Shown here in pieces: positions 1 through 17,500 of a DNA stretch of 64,000 nucleotides. How positions within the stretch are numbered: the first letter of the stretch is position 1; each line of letters begins with the position of its first letter. The notes beneath the pieces were generated by a model. It was not told the origin of the DNA and did no database searches. It worked only from the letters and a program-made list of their open reading frames with translations. A program made the translations under genes and the position numbers. This DNA is from Hypomesus transpacificus (Eukaryota; Chordata; Actinopteri; Osmeriformes; Osmeridae), in contig NC_061064.1 of the NCBI RefSeq assembly GCF_021917145.1, positions 124,001 to 188,000 of the forward strand. The letters run 5' to 3'.

Positions 1-120
1 GTGCTGTGAGATGCTAGTTTTGTAGTGATAGTTATAACAATGGTTATAACAATGGTTATAGCCATGTGGCATTTCACAGAAGATCAATAGGTTTCAGGTT
101 CGAAATCCCCCACGTACATC
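1..120 (+). repeat. Decayed tRNA-like SINE remnant in tmlhe intron
   Basis: A box-B-like stretch (caggttcgaaatccccc) lies near 95-112 with no convincing box A. Two copies of a short ataacaatggtt unit lie near 33-60. It is probably a remnant of the tRNA-derived SINE family seen elsewhere in the window. Confidence 0.3.
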
Positions 121-191
121 TCTTTGCATGAACCTCTGCTAAATGTAGACATCATTATTTGTAATATTTTTATTTTTCTTTTTTTTTACAG

Positions 192-694
192 ATACAATAA
201 CTATGACCGTGCAGTTCTGAACACAATCCCTCACAAGCTGGTTCAGCAGTGGTATGCTGCTCACAGAGAGCTGACCACAGAACTAAGGAGGCCTGAGAAC
301 GAGTTGTGGGTAAAACTGAAGCCAGGAAAGGTACGGACAAGCAGCATCTACATCATCTGAGTCTATATGTCAAGTATGATTTTAAGCTATAGGCTTACCC
401 TTCAGTTACATTGGTTAAGGTTAGCCTTCAGCTATGCTGTTAAGGGTTAGCCACGTATAGTTTTCAGACGTAACTTCTACTCTCACAGTAAAGGCTGAAT
501 GGCTGTGAAGGTGTCCTTACAATCTTCCTTCGTGATCGTGTTGATTTGTCACCCGTTGTCAGGTTATCTTCATTGACAACTGGCGAGTGCTGCACGGACG
601 TGAATCCTTCACGGGGCTGAGGCGTCTGTGCGGCTGCTACCTGACCAGGGATGACGTGCTCAACACGGCCCGCTCCCTGGGCCTACAGGCCTGA
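192..694 (+). CDS. tmlhe: Trimethyllysine dioxygenase, C-terminal two exons (partial)
   Basis: Two spliced coding exons, 192-330 and 563-694. The upstream acceptor is a T-rich tract ending in AG at 190-191, the donor is GT at 331, and the second acceptor AG is at 561-562. The join falls inside a valine codon and gives PGK-VIFIDNWRVLHGRESF, then CGCYLTRDDVLNTARSLGLQA and TGA at 692-694. This is the C-terminus of the mitochondrial Fe(II)/2-oxoglutarate oxygenase that hydroxylates N6-trimethyllysine in the first step of carnitine synthesis. The His of LHGR fits the distal metal-binding His of the family and the following Arg fits 2-oxoglutarate binding. The 5' exons lie left of the window. The paralogue BBOX1 is the main alternative, but the LTRDDVLNTARSLGLQA ending favours TMLHE. 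Confidence 0.9.
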
Positions 695-706
695 GACGGG
701 ACACTC

Positions 707-901
707 CAGAGCCGGCCCAAGGCATAAGCGACCTAAGCGGCTGCTTAGGGCCCCCGTGGCCACCGGAGGGCCCCCAAGAGCACATAAAATTACACCTTAA
801 TTCAAAAATTATATATATTATGTTATGGGTAATTATACACATTCGGACGGCCCCCAAAATCAATTCTGCTCAAGGCCCCATAAAGGCTTGGGCCGGCCCT
901 G
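707..901. mobile_element. Short non-autonomous hAT-like DNA transposon
   Basis: The left end reads cagagccggcccaag and the right end, read as reverse complement, cagggccggcccaag. This is a terminal inverted repeat of the CAGRGCCGGC type used by some hAT elements. The 195-bp interior is AT-rich with no coding capacity. It begins 12 bp after the tmlhe stop, so it is probably transcribed in that 3' UTR. I do not see a clean 8-bp target duplication, so the exact edges are uncertain. Confidence 0.6.
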
Positions 902-1960
902 GTCATGCCAGTGTGCACCAAAGCCTGTCCAATTACCCTCAAGACAGGGCCGGAGGGCCATGTTAATTTGTTTTCTTCATTTAGCAGGCCTGCGCATTTA
1001 TCCAAAGACCGTATGAAGATCCGTATGTACACAGTGCATATAGAAAGCAATTCAATTCACCATGTGATAGGTGTTGGTCCTGTGCTCAATGTGTATCCCA
1101 GGAACAATGAGGTTAAAATGAGCATGTGTATATATATATATATGATATTCTGTGCTCTGATATGCTAGCTATCGTTCATACTACAGTTCCAGGAACAGAT
1201 GTTCCTAACAATCCTCACCAATCTTGTGATTCCCGGACACCTTATGCGTTGTTCACACCTGAAATAGGGAAATCAACACCCTCGATTATTTAATCACTGA
1301 TAAAAAAAAGGGTGAAAGCAGTTATGTTTTTCACGAAACGTAATGGTTGAAATCAAATAGTTTTGTATGCTGTATAGGGTTAGGGCATTTATAGTGTAAA
1401 CCGTTGCTCACTGGTGAAAATAGGAAATCTATTTTACGTGCATGGGCTTAGTCAGTGTTGAGATGTATGGAAGTATGATCACTTTATTTGAAGGTTGTGC
1501 ACTTCGGAATTATGGAACTTAAGACTGTAAAGCAATTCACATTGCCGTTATGATTTTGCACATTAATTTGATTAAGAATATATTATTGGTAAAGGAGTCT
1601 GTTCCTTATTTGCTACTAATAAAATGTAATTGGTCTGCTACCATATCCACTTAGTATTGCTAGTTTATGTACCCTTAGTATAGTTAGACCTCATATTTAA
1701 ATTTGTATACACCTTCCTGCCAAAGCAAATTCCTTATCTGTGCAAACTTTCATGGCGATTAAAACCCATTCTGATTCTGATATTCAGCATCCGTTTTAAA
1801 ATCACCAACATAAGGAGTGTACCTTGGGGGAGTGGGAAGATAATGCATATCTTAAGTGTCAATTTTGGTTTTACATTAACTCTGGGAAAGAAAGAGTTAG
1901 AAAGCCTTCTCACAAGAGCACATGTAGGGTGATAGAAAGGAATGCAGCCTGGACACGAAA
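902..1960. other. Intergenic DNA, tmlhe to dkc1
   Basis: No coding exon is supported. The region is AT-rich, with a short (TA)n run near 1128-1143. A second CAGGGCCGG-like motif at about 945 may be another hAT end. A LINE tail at 1715-1790 is listed separately. Confidence 0.5.
1715..1790 (+). repeat. LINE 3' tail of the TTCTGA-repeat type
   Basis: The stretch caaattccttatctgtgcaa, then the gcgattaaaac block and ttctgattctga, recurs nearly unchanged at 25105-25170. A shorter form is at 22180-22218. The repeated TTCTGA end is typical of the 3' end of a non-LTR retrotransposon. Confidence 0.55.
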
Positions 1961-1980
1961 CCAACGATGGGCGGAGATTT

Positions 1981-2053
1981 AAAATGACCTATCGTGAGAT
2001 TCTGTAGCTGCCTTTTTGAAAATGACATATCGTGAGATTTTGAAGTTGCCTTT
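1981..2053. repeat. Tandem 37-bp duplication in the dkc1 promoter
   Basis: Two adjacent units read aaatgacctatcgtgagatt and aaatgacatatcgtgagatt, each followed by a similar tgtagctgcc or tgaagttgcc segment. They end about 75 bp before the dkc1 start codon. Each carries the core TATCGTGAGATT. Confidence 0.6.
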
Positions 2054-2076
2054 ACAAGTCATGCGCATTGAAGAAC

Positions 2077-2082
2077 CACGTG
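2077..2082. promoter_or_regulatory. CACGTG E-box upstream of dkc1
   Basis: A perfect palindromic E-box lies about 48 bp before the dkc1 start codon, in the probable promoter or 5' UTR. CACGTG is the high-affinity MYC/MAX site, and mammalian DKC1 is known to respond to MYC. Use of this copy is inferred. Confidence 0.45.
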
Positions 2083-2130
2083 TGGATCTGTCTTCTGGAC
2101 CGCTGCAGCCTGAACTCAAGTCGCATGAAG

Positions 2131-7345
<5,215 letters not shown>

Positions 7346-7714
7346 ACCGCCTGTGGGCTTCAAATCACAGACAATGAAAGGACCACTGGAATGAGATGTC
7401 CGGAAGAGTGCCTGCAGATATTCTGACGCTGGTTGGACAGGCATTGGACGGGGCCCTGGCAGAGGGGGACACCCTACGTTGGAATTTTTGTTTTTTCAGT
7501 TAAACCTACTGGGAGAGGTCAGCTTGATTATGATACTGACCTTTAACCTCCAGTCCTCTCCTGGATCACCTTGTTTTGTACTTGTGTGAATGTTTGTTTA
7601 TCCCATTTTTAAGTACTTGCCTTGTGGATATCCGCATCCTCTGGGTCAATCCTCAAACATAAGAAAGCTGTCAATGTTTTGTTTTTTATCATGTAAATAC
7701 AGAAATGACAAAAG

Positions 7715-7720
7715 GATAAA
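7715..7720 (+). terminator. Variant polyadenylation signal GATAAA for dkc1
   Basis: No AATAAA lies between the dkc1 stop and the SINE at 7842. GATAAA, a known weak variant, lies 370 bp after the stop, with a T/GT-rich stretch following at about 7745-7775. Confidence 0.3.
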
Positions 7721-7841
7721 CTGTCATTTGAAATGAACTTAAATCTTTTTCTAAAACTTGTGTCCTTGTCCTTCATGAGTCACACGGTGGGGGTGGTTTG
7801 GCTGTTGACTTCAGCTCGCATGCATTGATAAGGTCCCGCTA

Positions 7842-8040
7842 GGGGTGTCAAGTGGCTGAGCGGTTAGGAAATCGGGCTAGTAATCTGAGGGTCGGCAGTT
7901 CGATTCCCGGCCGAGCCAAATGACGTTGTGTCCTTGGGCAAGGCACGTCACCCTACTTGCCTCGGGGGGAATGTCCCTGTACTTACTGTAAATCGCTCTG
8001 GATAAGAGCGTCTGCTAAATGACTAAATGTAATGTAAATG
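7842..8040 (+). mobile_element. tRNA-derived SINE between dkc1 and mpp1
   Basis: Box A (agtggctgagcggttag) and box B (gcagttcgattcccgg) are intact. The body is shared with 5980-6168, and the 3' tail reads ggataagagcgtctgctaaa then repeated aatgtaa. This tail is common in euteleost SINEs. It is a fossil element, not a functional tRNA gene. Confidence 0.85.
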
Positions 8041-8578
8041 CTACGCCAACTCAGATGATCACACTTAATTCTCATGGAGTGGGAGTTTTAATTCAGATTA
8101 AAAGTGCCTTACATGACATGAGGTATACATTTGAGTTGAGACAATAAGAAACATCAACAGATTATCACTCAAGTTGACAGTAGGTTCATGTACTGCAGAA
8201 GACATCCCTGTATTTGAACACAAACATGAGTTGATTTGGGATTAAGTGGCACATCCACAGCCAAGTTACGCATGATGGAACCCTGTTAGGTGATTGGTCG
8301 TTCACAGTAGTGGTCCTTTTGCATTGCTAACATCTAGATGTGGCACCCCTCTAAGCAGAAGGGTTTTAACATTTAAAATATCCCTTTTGTTTCAAAATTC
8401 TCTGAAATAAATCTTCGATATTGCTTTCTTGCCTATGAATATTTGTAAAACCTATTGACGACAATTACATCAACCAATTTGATGAGGTGGGATTTAATTG
8501 ACATCAGGTTTTATAGGAGTGAGGGTTTTAATATATTGCACCAGTTATTTAACAAAAGGTCATTAATGCCAGGACAGG

Positions 8579-11500
8579 TCAGTACACCCAGGAGACTGGA
8601 ACCCACTGGGGGCTGGAGGAGGCCCGCTCGATGGCTGCCTCCACAGCCAGGACACTTTCCTCCACGTCGTTGTTGACCAGCACCACGTCAAAGAAGTGTC
8701 TGTAGGTGCCCAGGATGGCTTCCGACTCCTTCTGAATGGTCTGCAGGCTCTCTGACTGGAGGAGGAAGGGCCACATCGGGGGGGTTTTATGTCTCAATAG
8801 TAAATTTGAGTGTTAAAGTACTTGAGACTAGAACATACTAGTTCATAAACGTCTCGGAGTGTAGAAATATGTAAATATATGGAGGAACAGTGCAATTAGT
8901 AGTGCAATTATTGACTGGATGTCATGTTTAAAACGGTTAACGCCAGCTACTGTAGTCGTATTGATGTGTTTTGCATGCGCAAACAATCCAGCTTGCTGTT
9001 TCGTCGGTGTTTACCTGGGGAGCCGTGGTGGTGGGGGCAATGAACACCACCAGAGGAGCAAATTCAGCCGTCCGTAGAAGTTTCAGTGTCTAAACCACAC
9101 ACACGAAACATACTGTTACTTTTCACTCTTGCATTGTCATTATTGCTTAATAATTGTTTTGACTTGAGTCATCGTTCGTGTTCAAGTTTGAAATTACAAT
9201 CCCAGGCACCCAATCCCACCTGTGGCTCCACATCAAGCAAAGCTATCTTGTCCTGCTCGTGAATCTTGTGGATGGTATCGATTTTGGTGCCAAACATGAA
9301 GCCCTGGAAGCTTCCATACTCCAGCAGCTCGTTCCCGGTGATTGACTTGGTCATGATCTCATTGGAGATGAAGTAATACTCTTTCCCATGCTCCTCCTCC
9401 TTCCGCGGGGGTCTTGTGGTGTCTGGACACAAAATAAGATCACAAGTTTGGAAGATTCAGAGAGAAAAGTGTTTAAAACCCGCAGGAACCCAGGAAAGGA
9501 AAGTTCGTCTAGATCTCTTACGTGGCGCGGGGTAGGCAAAGTTGTCGGAGTATTTGGTCAGCAGCACACTTTTAATATGGCTTCTTCCGACACCCGGTGC
9601 CCCTAAACAAAGATCGACAATTAGATCAGAGAGGGAAATGGATGGAAATGTGAATTACTGCAGGTGTTTATGCTAAAGGCAGTTAACGTTAGACACTGAA
9701 CCGCTCTCACCAATAAGCACCAGCGTTTTTCTGTTAAAGGCAGGGAGCTGAACAACCTCTTCATATGAAATGACATCCAGCTGGTCAAAAACTAGAGAAA
9801 AAAGTATGGAAGCAAATCAGTGACAATGTTTTGAATACTTAACATTGAAATTCAAATACCACAGAATTTGTTGGTTTTGAATTAACCTCTATAACATTTA
9901 AATATAAATGTATTTGCTGATTTTCTTCCATAGAAGAGAACCTATATTTTACAACATGATCAAATACTGCAATAAAAAAGACTGTAAGTGTGAACTTGCA
10001 CAGCACTTACTGGAGCTGTGCTTGGCTAGGTACTTGTCTTTGCACTTTTTCTTCTTTCCAAAGGGGCTGCATGATTGGCTTGCCTGTCCTACGGCCTTGC
10101 TCTTACTGGCCACCCGCCTGGAGAGTAAAGGTCAATTACTCACTCAGAACACCTACCCATAAACCATAGTGTCACAGCTATTTCTTCACAGCTACCCCCC
10201 CCCCCCCCCCTCTCCCTTTTCCCTACATGGTCCTGTCCGATTCTTGTATTAACATTACATGTCCATACACCGTTGGGTCGTACCATTCTTGAAGTTCGGG
10301 GGAGGGTATGAGGCCAGCAAAGTCAGCAGCAGAGCTCTCCACCCTGCCTTGCCACCAGTTGGGATCCTGCTTGTTGATGATCTGGATGATGTCCCCTGTC
10401 TGGAACTTCATCCCTGCTTCTTTGCAGGGGATGAGGTCATCTTTGGCAGGATCGTAGTCAAACTGAGCTCTCATGTACATCTGGAAGCGGGCGACACATA
10501 GAGACGTGAGATGCTACCCTCTGGGTGGGACCTGGGTAACTGAGGTGTGCAGTACAGACATGAAATGGTGGTTGTGATGATTGGCAGTTTCACGTTACCA
10601 GCATGAGGTGGATGTCTTATCCTAGAACAACTAACCGCTACGTACTGTACATGTTAAGAGTTAGTTTTAAATCTAGTTGAGTTATACAAGCTTCAAGTTG
10701 ACTTTCCAGTTGGGATGTACTGTGTTTACGGTTTAAAGGATCTTGCAGACTACACAGGATGGGACTGGGTTTCTTAAAGGTTATCGTTTAGGATACTACA
10801 GTTATCGTTATGTCATAATGGGGGAAAAAACTTTACACAGACTGCCATTACCGTCCACATTATAACGAACACAAAGTGTTTCATAAGTCATTTCCAATGC
10901 AAAACTATACTACAGTAGGTGCGCGCTCAATACATTTGATTAAAGACCATGTCATTTTGGTCAAGCTCTGTTACAATTTGCACCCGTTGTATTCGTTTCC
11001 AAAGCACAGGAGGGTTTAGAACATAATGTGGCCAGCAGATGGCAGAGTGAAACACCAATAAAGAGGTTCCAAGTCTAATTTGCTTTCTAATGTGAGTGAT
11101 GTGTATCTTATTAGGCCTCTAGAGGACTCTAATGCTGTATATTCACCTGGTTCTCTCACTGTCTCAGTGAGGAATCACCTGACAAGGAAACAAACTGACG
11201 TCATAAGAAAAGAAACATGATTGGAGGGGGGGAAAGAGAGAGGTCTCACGTATCTGATGTGGTTAGCTTTCGAGCAGGATCTGAACTGAACCTTTTTCTC
11301 GGTTTGAAAGGCCAACCACATTCTTGATCATTCATACACTAGAAACGACATTTCATAACCAAAAATAGAAGCAGATAGAGGCCAGTAAGTGAGAGAACGA
11401 GAGAGCGAACAGAGAGAAGGTTGAACGTGTTCAGGCGAGCGGCGGCGTTCTCCTACCTCACAGACTAGTGAGCGACTCTTCATCTTGGGGATGACTTTCA

Positions 11501-14500
11501 TGGTGACCACCCCGTTGGTGTCCTTCTGTAATGGAACAGAAGAACACCTGATAAACCTCCTGAAATGCTTTCCAGTCTCACAAACACTTCCAGCAGACGA
11601 AAGACGAGACTGCACCCTGTCACGCCATCACCGGTCCAAGCATCAAAGGCATCGAGGAAATATTTACCAGGATCTTTTGTAGCTGGTCCACCGACTGATT
11701 GGCAACAGTTGTTCCATTGATCTCTGCTATTTCATCACCTTCATGTAAGGAACCTGGAGAGAAGGTAACTGGGTTAGTGACGGTATTAGACTGGACAATA
11801 ATATAATAATAAACACAGAAAGTGCTGGTCCCATTTTTCCTAAACTGAAATAAAAGATCCCAGAACTTTTCCAAACCCACAGAATGTTTAGGTTAGGACT
11901 TCATTAATCCTACAGTTTAAGAACAGCTTGAATGCAGCAATACTTTGTGTAAGGCGGTGGCAGAGATAGATACCTTGCCTGTGTATCATTCCTCCATGCA
12001 ATATTCTGGCGACAGTGCACTTTTGTTTTTCATTCAGTTTCAGAGTCACTCCCTAAAAGGCGAAAAAGAACCAGTTAGGGAAGCACGCAGACCTGTCCTC
12101 AAGTCAAGCTTCTGAATTCCAAACCAGTACACAGGACAAAGGAATAAACCGTTCACCATTGGCTCCGAGGGATTCTTTTCAAACGCCACCTCTCTCATTC
12201 TGGTCAACTCCGCGCCGTTCATCAGGCCAGTACTCCCGTTAGTATGCACTTCAGCTCTCTTGGTCTCTGTTTGCATGGCCGCCTGGAAAACAGCAACACA
12301 GAATCCATGGATGTTGATGCGTCACCTAACCGCCAAGCGGTTCGTGCTCTGAGGTTAGCTGACTAAATGTTTCTGCTGTCTAGCTATCAGTGCATTTCCT
12401 GTTGGGACCCATAGTAGCAACTTAGTTGAGGTGATTTGTGGGTTATGAAATGTAGCAGTGGTGTCGGACAGTTCAAAACAAGATCAAGAGATTGACTGAT
12501 TGATCAGTGGGATCTGGAATGAACATAGTAGTACTCTGTGTATTCCTGGCCCCAACAACAATATTTACTGTGTTGGTCTAACACAATAAACGTCTCTGTT
12601 GTAATCCTAACAGGGCGGTGAACCATCAGAATCTCCTGGCCCATTAGCAAGAGCTTTTCCCTCAAGCACTCCCCCAACAGCCATGTTTAATTTGCAGATT
12701 CAACATCTGTTCCGGGTTGAAAATTAACCCTGCATTTTTAACACCTCATTAGCCAGGTACAACCAATCGTATCCACCTGGCAAAGGGTCGTCTTGGATAC
12801 ACCCTATGGGTTTGTAGGAGCATTTTTTAAGAATAGCAGTTGATGGAACAAAAAGTAAAGATAACGTTAATTACATCAACTAATCTAGGATCAATACAGG
12901 ATATTGTACCTAGCAACTAATGACAACCTTGGTCAAATGACTCTGGTGTTTTGGCCTTGGGTTCCATTATAGGTGCTTGTTCATGTAAAATGGTACACGC
13001 ATTAACTAATCAATATTCTTTTTCTTTCTTTTCTTTTTAAGAATGTTTCTTTCTCCACACCAAAGCCAATGCGTCTTGGATAACACAGGAATTCGTGTCA
13101 ATCAAGGGACACCAATCCGGTCATTGTTGTGTTCCCATGCTCAGATAATAACCCATGCAGCACAAACGTGACCTCCCCCAGGATTTGTCCAGAACAGCTG
13201 TGCTGAGGTTGTGTTCTCCTTCAGGGTTTAGACATGATCTCATCCTCCATTGGCACCACTATCATATTAACATCACTGCTACACATTAACACAGCCTATC
13301 ATGCACCATTGTGATAATCTAACTCAGTTTGTACAGTATGGTGCATTCACCCCACTGGGTTAAAGGTCACAGTTTTTATGGCTGAAGTAACACAATGAGA
13401 ACTCCTACGCTGCCAGGTGGAAAGTGCAATGTGTGATTGTGTAAGGATAAAAAAAATCTTATCTTGCAGATAATCCATGGTTGAAGAGATAGCTACATAT
13501 ACGGACATGAAATGTGTCAGTATCAGGTCAGGAATCCGCCCTTGTAAACCTTACGCAGGTCTTTTAATAAGTGTACATTTAGATCACAATAAACTGATAT
13601 TCATCTGCTATGATTTATAGAATGATGAGGTAGGTCTTAACAGAGGTCTTCTGAGTTAATACTGCTGCCTGACATTTTGAAAGCTGATTTATTGGCCAGT
13701 GAAGTTGAAAGAAAAAGGCCAGATGGCCTTGGTACGTTCAGGGGAAAGGAAAATACATCTTGTTTTGACGAAATCATTTCCTTTATCGTCAGTCACTCAT
13801 TGTTCCCTGTAGCTGAGTGGTTTAGGATTCACTTGAGATTGGATTACAGGTCAAAGGTCAAAGTAAAAAAGGCATGATCAAGAAAAGGACACATTTTGTG
13901 GATCGTAACAGTCGCTAAAAGATACATACTTCTTATACAGCACATTAACTCTGACTTGAGGTCAGGACCAAGTCGTTTCATACTGGAATGCCATGCAACA
14001 CTTTGTGTTAAAGTTGCATTAACTACATAGCAACACTTTATATCAAGGCTATGGGGGAAGTTGAGATTTCCAGAGGTAACTGAGTGTTAACATTGATGAT
14101 GTTTTGGTAACAACCTTCAACTGCCCCTTTACAACATCCACTTACCCCTCACACCCCTCTCCCATACTGTGCTTTCATACACTTTTGCACTAACCTATAC
14201 AGCTAATACACAAATACAATGTATTTTTATAGGGATTCCTGGGTAGATGTACATTTGATTCATTTAGAAGACGCTTTATCCTGCATATCACCTAACATAC
14301 ATGGTAACTTGCATGGTAGTTAAAGTAAACCTTAATGAAACGTTTTGCTGTTTTGTTGTTGTTGACTAGTGTGATATCTGCTTGGGGTACGCTATCTGGC
14401 ACAGGGTCTCCTGCTGCGGATAGGCACACCTAGGCTGCCATGTGAAAAATAAATAGCCTTCAGGAGGTAAAACACTGAGCAAGAAGAAATCAGCCCTCAT

Positions 14501-17500
14501 CCTGAGCAGACCAGACTCACTGCCTTCTAACCCTCGATCACGATGACACAACACGACTCCCATTTCCCCATTAAGCCCATTTCTAAAACGTAAAATTGAG
14601 TCATGGGCTACGGAGAGTTAGATACAGTATATATGGTGGGAGTGATTTCAACACTTTCATATTTTCAACCTAATGAACTAAATTGCTGTATGGGTAAATT
14701 ATTCTTATATGTCTGGATATGCTTTATGATCTTCCTACTAGTTAAGATGATTTCATGTTTGCAGCAGATCAATGAGTGAAAACCTAGTTTCTCTCTGAAC
14801 ATGGCAGGGTGTGTCTCAGCTGGAAACCCCAGAGAGTAAACAAGTTGTTTACGCAGCAACATAAAACATATGTACTAGCTGGGTCGTTGCGTAGTCTGGT
14901 ACACTCAGTGCAGCTCTATTTAGACTGCTGCTCATGGTCAACAGTGATGAGATGACACCCCTAGACAGGGGGTGGGGGGGATCTGATGAGTAAGATGAGT
15001 CACCACAGTGAAGACCCACTCTCCCCCTTCCATATCTCCTCCTGCCAAACTGCTGACCTTGGCTGGACTGAGAGGGAAGTCACATGTCTGGAGGAAGCTA
15101 TCGGGCCCCAGTCTAAAGGTCCACTAGTATCATCTGGATAATGAATATCTGTAATAGTGGTGTAAAAGAGAAAACGCTGATGTCGGCGGCGACACGCCAC
15201 AGCACTGGCATCCTCTAAATGTGCAGGGGAATCAGGTGATCCATGTTTATTCATTTTTAAAACTGCTGTTCCTTGGGATTAGTAAAAAAAAAAAAAAACA
15301 CTTACATTGTAGGCTGAATTTGGGGTCAGGTCTGCAAAATTGATGTGCTCCAGTTCAAGTGGAGACTACAAGATGTTTATCCAACACCTCAACAATGAAC
15401 CGAGGATAAAAGAGCCAAGCGTTACAAAACAGGGGCGAGAGATTCTAAAATGTGTTAAATTAGAACAGTTCCACTTAAGTTAGCAATAAATGGATTCCCA
15501 GACACCCCCTTCTATCTCAATAACAGGAGTCCTTAACACATGAGCAACAGTGGCCACAGAAAGACAATCAGATGATCAGTTGCATGGTGCGTGGCCCCAC
15601 TTCTCAGGTAGCCCTATTAGTCTATTAGTATTAACTCTGGCATTATGAACAGATTACAGCAGCTCAGTGTTTAAAGCTTTCTGGCTTAGCAACGGGAGCA
15701 GTCTGGTTATTCTTCTCCACTGGTGCTGACAGGAGCTTCAAGTCATCAGGTGGCTAAAGTGAAGTGGTACTGTGAAAGACCCTGGCACTCCCTGACTCAG
15801 CGGAGACAAAACAAGCTGTTCAGGGCTGTCCTCGTTTCACGGCTCTCACAGAGAGAGAGACAGGGGTCACGTGATCACCGGGTCACACAAGCCATCAGTC
15901 TTGTCTCTTGTCCTTTTTCGCGCGCCATTTCCTGGTTGTTCCTGCGGCTGACCCTTGACCTCTGTGTGTGAACAGAAGCCCTCTGGGGAGTGTAGTCGCC
16001 CAGCGCTGACGCTAGTGTGGTTACTGCTTTGGGGGAGGGGTGATGTCAGAGGTACAGAGAAGGATGTACCAAACAGGTTTGAGAAGGGAGGGGTGTGCTC
16101 GGCCTCACCACATTCACATCCCCCCCTCGTGGAATATCTGTTCGAGTTTCAAGATGTATGAGAAGGAATGTGCTTACAGGGTTGATGTATCGTATAAGAA
16201 GTTGTTATATAAATGGAGATAGGTAGGTAGGCCAGACATCTGCCTTCTATCTATCCATCTATCTGGACTCTGAACTGTTGCTACTTAGAACCTTCTATAG
16301 ACTTTCTCTCTCCTGGTATGCATCTGTCCATACCCTATACAGGACTGTAGGTAGGGCGGGGCAGGTATCTAGAATGGAAGAGTATTGATTCACCTGATCT
16401 TGCGGGTCCACAGCAGAAACTAGAGAAGTCAGTGATCTGTGAGTCCACACTGGTGTATCAAGCCACAGTCTGCACAGCACATGCAAACAATGCTCCCCAA
16501 AACATTCAGACAATAACAGACTAGGTCCTTTGCTTTGTCTCATTCAAGGAACGCAAAGCCAGCTGAGATGTGGCGTAGTGACAGCTTCGGCAGGATAGGC
16601 TTTTGATGAAACGGTTCGATGGGTGAGCGGGGTGATGTGAAACGTCCCCTCGTCACTGCAGAGACGAGGGTGGGGTGCGGTGCGCCGGGCAGGCAGACAT
16701 GCCTGGGTGTATTTATAGAAGAGCTGCGGTGATTTAGCCTGCGTGATTAGGCAGGTCCCCAGTCAAACACGTCACAGTGATGTCGGGCTGAGCCCACTCT
16801 CACTAAGTAACTGGTTTTCTGTAAGGCTTGTACACACACACACACACACACACACATACACACGGAAACACTAACAGACTGCACAAAGATCACTGTTTTC
16901 TCTGCTTTTGTTTCCGAACGCGCAGCAACTATCAAGAGAACATGCATGTACATGCATGCATGCTAGCACGTGAGTCGTGTGTCACACGCATACCTAATAT
17001 CGAAAGCATGCAGATCTCACATAAGATGTTCATTTCATAAATCCTCCCTGATGAACACCTTGGTCTGACACCTACACATAGTCACCTATAAGTCGTGTGT
17101 GTGTGTCTGCAACATCTTCCACGGTTAGAATGTACCGCTGCAACATGGCCACTCATCAGCCCGTTCCACTACTTAGTCATTTAGCCAATTACAGCATCAG
17201 CCATCACCATAAGCCATGACAACATAACTGAATCAGTTGAGGGTGAAGAATCTATTTTGTGGGAGGGGGGGGTCAAAATGTAGTCAGAGGTATTTACAAC
17301 AGCCATTAGTTCTCTCAGGGGGGTCTGGGAGTACAAGTTTTAAATTGAAGTTTCTTTGTCCTCTCCACATGACTTCATAACTCCTTCTATAAGTCATTAC
17401 CTTCTTCTTCTTCCAAGAAAAACTGTCTTAACCCCTCATTCCACTTCAACAGAGGGGTTAACTATGTCTCAACTCAATTCAGTCACCCTGCTCTGACAGC

